DNA of 10,674 bases, from positions 1-10,674 of the forward strand of contig JALHFZ010000064.1 in NCBI GenBank assembly GCA_022837505.1. Direction: 5' to 3'. Shown piece after piece: positions 6,778 through 10,674 of the stretch. This stretch comes from Synergistaceae bacterium. Its GTDB lineage: Bacteria; Synergistota; Synergistia; Synergistales; Aminobacteriaceae. The notes under the pieces are model-generated. The model saw nothing but the letters and a program-made list of their open reading frames with translations, did not search any database and was not told the origin of the DNA. Within the stretch, counting starts at the first letter, position 1. The number at the start of each line of letters is the position of its first letter. Both the position numbers and the translations under genes were made by a program.

Positions 6778-8936
6778 ACAATCCCCCTGACTCTCTGTAT
6801 ATTTTCCAGTATCTGACGGCAGTTGGCCCGGACGTGGATGAATTCGTCCACCCCGGCATCGACATAGGATTCTTTGTATTCCGGCGCGGGAGCTCCTGCC
6901 AGCAGGACCATCATTCCGGGGCTCGATTCCTTTATCCCCCTGGCCAGGGGCGGAACAAGCTCCGGATAGGTCTCATCGGTGGAGCAGATAACCGCAGCAT
7001 CGGCACCGGACTGAGCTGCCGCGGCGACCGCCTCTTCCACGGTGGAAAAGCCGCTGTTCTTCAATACCTCGAAACCGGCCACCTCCATGAAGGCTCTGCT
7101 GAAATCGGCCCGGGGCTTATGCTGGACGAGTGGCCCCATGTTGGCGAGGAAGATGCGGATGTTTTTGCCCGTCTTCGCGGCGAACTCCTCGGTTCTCCTC
7201 CGCAAAGCCTCGTACTGCTCCGTCCACCGGCGGGGTTTGATTGGCTCAGCCTCTGGCCCCTTTTCAGAGCCGTTCAGCCTTTCCCGCACTTCGCAAAGGG
7301 TTGCCCCGGCGTTGAATGCCTCCGTCAGGCCCTTCATGAAGTCTGCGGGCTCGGCTCCCCCCACAGGGGAAATTCTGCCGAGACGTTCCTCCCGGGCTTT
7401 TGTATCCCCATCCTTCCGGAACTCCTCTATGGCGGCAATTCTCTTCTGCTGTATTTCTGAACTGTCTGATTCTTCCCTCGGAAGGGGCTGTTCGGTGGTG
7501 TTGGGGTACATATTCGTGCCCACCGCCCGGTCGGACCGGGTATCGAGATTGGCAAAGCGGGAGGCGAGAACTGCGGCGATCTCCCTCTGGATGAACCCGG
7601 AGGTCAGAGCGCCGGCCATTCCCCCTTCGCCGTCGATCTGCTGGAACATCTTCCAGGCGCTCTCCGCCACCTGTTTCGTGAGGGCCTCGATGTACCACGA
7701 TCCCCCTGCGGGGTCGACGGGCTGAAGAAGATTGAATTCCTCCTTCAGAAGGATCTGGATGTTCCGGGCGATCCGCCGGGAAGCGGGGGTGGACTGCCCC
7801 ACCGCCTCGTCGAAGGGACGGACGTTCATTCCGTTGATCCCCCCCACGACGGCGGAGAAAGCCTCGGTCGTCCCCCGGAGGACATTGACGTAGGGGTCAT
7901 AGACAGTGGTGGTGAAGGAGGAGGTGTTCGCGAAGATATCGATCTCCCGGGCTGATTCGTCCCCTCCGAAGGCCTCGATGATCTGGGACCAGAGCATCCG
8001 CGCGGCCCTGAGCTTTGCGATCTCCATGAAGAAATTCAGCCCCTGGGAAAAACTGAAGCGCATCTGAGCCGCCGCCGATTCGATATCCAGGCCTCGTTCC
8101 AGAAGTGCCCGGATATAGGCAACCCCTGTGGCCATGGCGCAGGCAAGCTCCTGGACGGCGCTCGCTCCTCCTTCATGGTACATATCTCCGCTCACAAGGA
8201 CGGTTTTGAGGGAGGGGGCTGACTCCTTCGCCCATCGGGCAGTCTGTGCCATTTCGTCATAGAGGGCGTCGAGAGAGGCGGGAAGTCTGCCGTCCCGGGC
8301 GAGCATGCCCAGAGGGTCGGCACCGATGCACCCCTTGACCCCGGCAAGGGGAGAACCCTTTTCTCCTCCCTCCAGCCCGGCGGCAAAGAGTCCGAGAAGG
8401 GGGGCGGCGGACGGACCGGCAAAGATGTGGAACTCCCTTTCGGCCGTGTCAATCCCCTCGAAGACGGTCTTCACGTCCTCCCGGGTCGAGAGGGAAAGCC
8501 CCCTCCGGCCGTCGGTCTCGGCATCCCGGCAACGGAGGGTGCCGCTGTCCAGAACCAGGCTGACCGCACCGGTTCCGTCCTTCAGCTCCTGTCTGAGGGC
8601 GGCATTCGCCTCTCGGGGCAGGGTTTTCTCCACACTCTGGGCGACGGACCATGACTCTTCGATATACCCCAGAGGGGCCGTTCCCCGAAGGAAATCGATC
8701 TCCCCCGGGAGGGTCGTCTTCTGAAGAAAATCAGCGGTATTCTCCTCCATGTAGAGGGGTTCGAGGGTTATCCCTTCATAGGTTCTTGTCCGGAGCCGCT
8801 TGTCAAAGGGGGCTCCTTTAAGGGTTACCTCCGCTTCTTTTCGCCATTCCTCATAGGTGACAGGGGGAAACTCGTCAAAGGAAACTTCGGGAATGGATTG
8901 AGAGAGGTCCTGATCTTCAGTTTTCAACGTCAACAC
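6774..8936 (-). CDS. mutA: Methylmalonyl-CoA mutase small (non-catalytic) subunit
   Basis: This is a structural partner of MutB in the heterodimeric mutase. It shares the same fold, with a TIM barrel and a C-terminal B12-like domain, and strings such as DPAGGSWYIEALT match MutB's DPWGGSYYVEALT. The active-site parts are degraded. At the position of MutB His250 there is Met (SGDMYHEGG, residues 249-257 counting from GTG 8936). The DGHDRG cobalamin motif is replaced by PLVQHKP (602-608), so the cobalt-ligand His becomes Gln. This is normal for MutA and argues that it binds no B12. The start is not certain. An upstream in-frame ATG at 9005 lacks a ribosome site and was not used. GTG 8936, TTG 8933 and TTG 8927 all follow AGAGGAAGG (8937-8945), with TTG 8933 and 8927 better spaced. 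The product is about 717-720 aa, somewhat long for this subunit. Confidence 0.93.
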   Translation of the reverse strand: MLTLKTEDQDLSQSIPEVSFDEFPPVTYEEWRKEAEVTLKGAPFDKRLRTRTYEGITLEPLYMEENTADFLQKTTLPGEIDFLRGTAPLGYIEESWSVAQSVEKTLPREANAALRQELKDGTGAVSLVLDSGTLRCRDAETDGRRGLSLSTREDVKTVFEGIDTAEREFHIFAGPSAAPLLGLFAAGLEGGEKGSPLAGVKGCIGADPLGMLARDGRLPASLDALYDEMAQTARWAKESAPSLKTVLVSGDMYHEGGASAVQELACAMATGVAYIRALLERGLDIESAAAQMRFSFSQGLNFFMEIAKLRAARMLWSQIIEAFGGDESAREIDIFANTSSFTTTVYDPYVNVLRGTTEAFSAVVGGINGMNVRPFDEAVGQSTPASRRIARNIQILLKEEFNLLQPVDPAGGSWYIEALTKQVAESAWKMFQQIDGEGGMAGALTSGFIQREIAAVLASRFANLDTRSDRAVGTNMYPNTTEQPLPREESDSSEIQQKRIAAIEEFRKDGDTKAREERLGRISPVGGAEPADFMKGLTEAFNAGATLCEVRERLNGSEKGPEAEPIKPRRWTEQYEALRRRTEEFAAKTGKNIRIFLANMGPLVQHKPRADFSRAFMEVAGFEVLKNSGFSTVEEAVAAAAQSGADAAVICSTDETYPELVPPLARGIKESSPGMMVLLAGAPAPEYKESYVDAGVDEFIHVRANCRQILENIQRVRGIV

Positions 8937-9064
8937 CCTTCCTCTTTTTATATATTGCTTCTGATTATGCTGTCGGCGATTCTCACGTGGCCCGGACACA
9001 GACATACAGGCGGGATCGCCGCTGTCTCAGCGGAATTCCCGTCCTCCGGACAGAATTCTCAACT
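8937..9064 (-). other. Structured 5' leader upstream of mutA
   Basis: If transcription starts near 9064, the mutA mRNA has a leader of about 130 nt. It contains a perfect hairpin CCGCTG-AGA-CAGCGG (9019-9033). It also contains a compound hairpin in which two GAATTC copies (9033-9038 and 9053-9058) flank a GTCC-GGA-GGAC stem (9041-9051). The two share one base at 9033. I looked for the B12-box of a cobalamin riboswitch here and did not find one, so the role is unknown. No small ORF with a good start was seen. Confidence 0.4.
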
Positions 9065-9070
9065 GTATGA

Positions 9071-9099
9071 ATGCTATACTCCAACGCCCCTTCCGTCAA
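9071..9099 (-). promoter_or_regulatory. Candidate promoter for the mutA-mutB-meaB operon
   Basis: On the minus strand TTGACG (9094-9099, five of six consensus bases) and TAGCAT (9071-9076, four of six) are 17 bp apart, with a likely start near 9064. The -35 box lies inside a small dyad, CCCTT-CCGTC-AAGGG (9088-9102), that is part of a possible repeat. The match is moderate, and read-through from the regulator and metallopeptidase genes is an alternative source of transcript. Confidence 0.4.
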
Positions 9100-9145
9100 G
9101 GGAGAGGGTGCCCCGGGCAAGGGGGAGGCTCTGCCGGAGGGGAAA
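9081..9145. repeat. Possible fragment of a dispersed GC-rich repeat
   Basis: This stretch has two related units beginning CAAGGGAGAGG (9097 on) and CAAGGGGGAGG (9118 on), each followed by a GCC-rich run, plus the dyads CCCTT/AAGGG and TGCC-CCG-GGCA. Spurious translation gives PLPSRERVPRARG-like peptides. In many genomes such peptides mark dispersed palindromic repeats that are wrongly called as ORFs. It lies between genes and was called by appearance only; no second full copy occurs in this window. Confidence 0.3.
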
Positions 9146-9183
9146 TCTGCGAGGACATTCCGCCCCCGCCGCACCTTCTTCCG

Positions 9184-9516
9184 TCATCTGAACTCCCGCT
9201 CGTCCTCCTCGCCGAGGTAATCCACCCCCGCAAGGGATTCCACGTGGTGACGGAGTTCGTGAAGGACCGTCTCCTCGATCTCCTCCTCCCACTCTTCCGG
9301 GGAGGCCCCTCCGAGGGCCTCGGCGAAGCTCCCCCAGTAGAGGGCGACGAGATTTCCCAGGCCGGGGTCCTCGATATATTCCCCCATGATAAGGCAGTCC
9401 CCCTCCCTTTTCTTTTCAGGAAAGACAGAGACGCCTCCGTTGAGTTCCCTGAGAAGTACGGGGGGGAGTTTTTCAAGAATACGGTCAACAGATTTCCGGA
9501 AAAGGCTGATTTTCAT
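9184..9516 (-). CDS. Small zincin-like metallopeptidase (DUF1025/Zincin_1 type)
   Basis: This is a 110-aa acidic protein with a zinc-protease motif HELRH at residues 86-90, preceded by EETVL and followed by HVESLAGVDYLGEEDE. The layout, a short protein with HExxH near the C-terminus and an Asp (Asp99) shortly after, matches the minimal zincin family PF06262/DUF1025. Members of that family are widespread in bacteria and of unknown physiological substrate. No signal peptide or membrane segment is seen, so it is presumably cytoplasmic. The start ATG at 9516 lies 9 bp after the regulator stop, with only GGAAAG as a weak, close ribosome site, which suggests coupling to the upstream gene. An alternative is that the fold is kept without protease activity. 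The usual Gly after the second His region is not clearly conserved here, so activity is not certain. Confidence 0.75.
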   Translation of the reverse strand: MKISLFRKSVDRILEKLPPVLLRELNGGVSVFPEKKREGDCLIMGEYIEDPGLGNLVALYWGSFAEALGGASPEEWEEEIEETVLHELRHHVESLAGVDYLGEEDEREFR

Positions 9517-9525
9517 GGCTTTCCA

Positions 9526-10521
9526 TTATACCAGTTCGCTGACCGGCAGCATCCTCTCCGATTCGTAGATGCTGTGGCTTATGGAGAGTATTTCTGCCAG
9601 CCCCTGCTCCACCAGGGGGGCGAAGAAATTGGCGCCGCCGTAGACCAGCATATACCCCTTGTTCCGGTCTTTATAGGACATGCGGTAGAACTGGGGGATC
9701 TGGGCCTTGAGCTCCACGGGCCCGCTGAAGAAGCTCGGGTCGAGATCGCTGAGGATTTTCTGCACCTCGTCGAAGTAGACGGAGGGAAAGGTCTTGATGG
9801 CTGCGGTGACCAGGCCGCTCCCCCTCTCCGCCACCCGGGAGACGGAAGTGTATTTCCCCCGGATAAGCAGCTCCCCGGGGCTCAGGGTGGTCCCCGCGTG
9901 GGAGATGATATCCGTTATCCCCGAGGGTTTGTAATCCTCCACATGATAGAGGAAGGTTGCGCTCGTCTCCGTGGGAATTCTGACCTGCTCAAGCAGGACG
10001 TCATAATTACGGCTCGAGACGCCGATAAGGGCATTTTTCCCCGGAGGGACCTCGAAGTTCCACATCCGCTCAGAGGAGCGCAGAATGCCCAGACGGCACG
10101 AGACGATCACACCGCTCTTCGCTGTTTTAGCGAGTATATCCAGCGCTCTGGGCATTTTCTCCTCGTCGATGAGCAAAGTGTTCACCATCACCGTTCCGCT
10201 TCCCCTGAGGGGAGAATAGTCGCATTCCATGGAAAGCCGCTCCGTCTCCATGGCGAGCCCCCCCACCCGATCGAAGACCAGGAGCATCTTCGCCTCTTCA
10301 ATCCCCTTTTCCGTGAGAAGAACGCCCCTGTTGCCGAAACGCTTCACGAGGGACTTCTTTTCGAGGGCCGTCAGATGATACCGGATGGTCCGGGTCTCCA
10401 CGGCAATCCCTTTTTTCTGAAGGGCGTACTGAAGATCGCCGGAGGTCTGCAGCTTTCCCGAAAAATAAAGTATTCTGATAATCTCCACAACCGTCTCGGG
10501 GTATTCTTCAATTTCAAACAT
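9526..10521 (-). CDS. NrpR-like transcriptional regulator (winged helix plus DUF128/NRD domain)
   Basis: This is a predicted cytoplasmic DNA-binding regulator of 331 aa. Residues 8-75 form a winged helix with the likely recognition helix VETRTIRYHLTALEKKSLV (41-59). That segment resembles the HTH found N-terminal to NrpR domains. Residues about 82-325 match the NrpR regulatory domain (DUF128): repeated GVIVSCRLGILRSSER-type strands, GTTLSPGELLIRG at 210-222, and YGGANFFAPLVEQGL at 294-308. Archaeal NrpR represses nitrogen-assimilation genes and is released by 2-oxoglutarate. Bacterial single-domain versions are largely uncharacterised, so neither ligand nor targets can be assumed here. ATG 10521 follows GGAGGG at 5-nt spacing. 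The gene leads the regulator-metallopeptidase pair and lies upstream of the mutase operon. A palindrome in its own upstream region suggests autoregulation. Confidence 0.85.
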   Translation of the reverse strand: MFEIEEYPETVVEIIRILYFSGKLQTSGDLQYALQKKGIAVETRTIRYHLTALEKKSLVKRFGNRGVLLTEKGIEEAKMLLVFDRVGGLAMETERLSMECDYSPLRGSGTVMVNTLLIDEEKMPRALDILAKTAKSGVIVSCRLGILRSSERMWNFEVPPGKNALIGVSSRNYDVLLEQVRIPTETSATFLYHVEDYKPSGITDIISHAGTTLSPGELLIRGKYTSVSRVAERGSGLVTAAIKTFPSVYFDEVQKILSDLDPSFFSGPVELKAQIPQFYRMSYKDRNKGYMLVYGGANFFAPLVEQGLAEILSISHSIYESERMLPVSELV

Positions 10522-10674
10522 GATAGCCCTCCATAATGCAAGAATTATTGATTTTCAACTGCTCTGATAACGGATATATATTTCCGATAAATTTTCCGTC
10601 TTCTTCACTGAAAAACTCACCGCGATCAAATCTGATTTACAAATTAAGTCCCTGACTGATCAATTTATAACATG
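10522..10674. other. AT-rich upstream region of the NrpR-like gene
   Basis: This 153-bp stretch to the right edge is much richer in A+T than the genes and contains no convincing ORF. It holds a ribosome site (GGAGGG on the minus strand, ending 5 nt before the ATG), the palindrome at 10571-10586, and an imperfect dyad around AGTC-CCT-GACT (10647-10657). No -35/-10 pair stands out. TATAAA on the minus strand near the edge (10665-10670) could be a -10 with its -35 outside the window. Confidence 0.5.
10571..10586. promoter_or_regulatory. Near-palindrome resembling the NrpR operator
   Basis: CGGATATATATTTCCG is symmetric except for one mismatched position pair. It contains GGAT-N6-TTCC, one base away from the archaeal NrpR operator consensus GGAA-N6-TTCC. 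It lies 50 bp upstream of the NrpR-like start codon and is flanked by GATAA on both sides (10566-10570 and 10586-10590). Another TTTTCCG half-site lies at 10592-10598, 12 bp further. Function as an operator is inferred from position and similarity. Confidence 0.45.

Noticed and set aside
8937..9005. Upstream ATG start for mutA at 9005
   Set aside because: It has no Shine-Dalgarno sequence, and the extra residues (basic, non-conserved looking) read through the real AGAGGAAGG ribosome site.
8937..9064. Cobalamin riboswitch ahead of mutA
   Set aside because: A CCCGCCTGT string and a GGGAA are present, but the B12-box (AGTCAGG-like) and the GGTG-AA-TCC core are absent in the leader. AGTCAGGGAC near 10648-10657 on the minus strand is isolated, far away and lacks the rest of the core.
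9067..10536. A 489-codon plus-strand open frame across the regulator and metallopeptidase
   Set aside because: It overlaps two recognisable minus-strand genes, has no ribosome site and shows no protein motif.
10530..10558. TTGAAA-17-TATGGA as the promoter of the NrpR-like gene
   Set aside because: The -10 match is poor and transcription would start within a few bases of the ATG, placing the ribosome site outside the mRNA.
10641..10666. AT-flanked dyad AAATT...AGTC-CCT-GACT...AATTT as an operator
   Set aside because: The inner stem is only 4 bp and the outer arms are offset by three bases. It is noted as part of the upstream region but is too weak to call.
10672..10674. ATG at the right edge on the plus strand as start of a divergent gene
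   Set aside because: There is no ribosome site before it and no coding sequence is visible beyond it.

Overview
The window is about 10.7 kb of GC-rich bacterial DNA in which every supported gene lies on the minus strand, so transcription runs from the right end to the left. It looks like a chromosomal metabolic block from an anaerobic, amino-acid- or organic-acid-fermenting bacterium. A two-subunit B12-dependent methylmalonyl-CoA mutase, a TRAP carboxylate transporter and a bacterial NrpR/DUF128-type regulator would fit Synergistota. That assignment is inferred from gene content and style and is not proven. Strong AGGAGG-type ribosome sites and tight gene spacing are seen throughout.

Layout in transcription order. 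(1) At the right edge, an AT-rich upstream region (10522-10674) carries a palindrome close to the archaeal NrpR operator. It precedes an NrpR-like regulator (9526-10521), followed 9 bp later by a small HExxH zincin-like metallopeptidase (9184-9516). (2) A 247-bp non-coding gap (8937-9183) holds a possible repeat fragment, a candidate promoter and a hairpin-rich leader. (3) The mutase operon follows: mutA (non-catalytic small subunit), mutB (catalytic B12 subunit) and meaB (GTPase chaperone), joined by ATGA and TAATG stop/start overlaps. (4) A 148-bp gap contains a near-consensus sigma-70 promoter (TTGACA-16-GATAAT) bracketed by a perfect 8-bp inverted repeat. (5) The TRAP operon is dctP, then a hairpin gap, then dctQ and dctM. 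(6) A strong hairpin precedes the start of an exported protein or lipoprotein that is cut off by the left edge.

How the genes could work together: the TRAP system would import an organic acid using an ion gradient. The mutase interconverts methylmalonyl-CoA and succinyl-CoA, and MeaB guards its cobalamin cofactor. This is the central step between succinate and propionate metabolism. The NrpR-like protein could sense a metabolite and control itself and perhaps its neighbours. No methylmalonyl-CoA epimerase, decarboxylase or CoA-transferase is present, so the rest of the pathway must lie elsewhere.

I did not find a clearly new biological system. The gene content is recognisable. The most interesting parts are the regulatory DNA elements and the unusual linkage of an NrpR-like regulator and a minizincin to the mutase genes.
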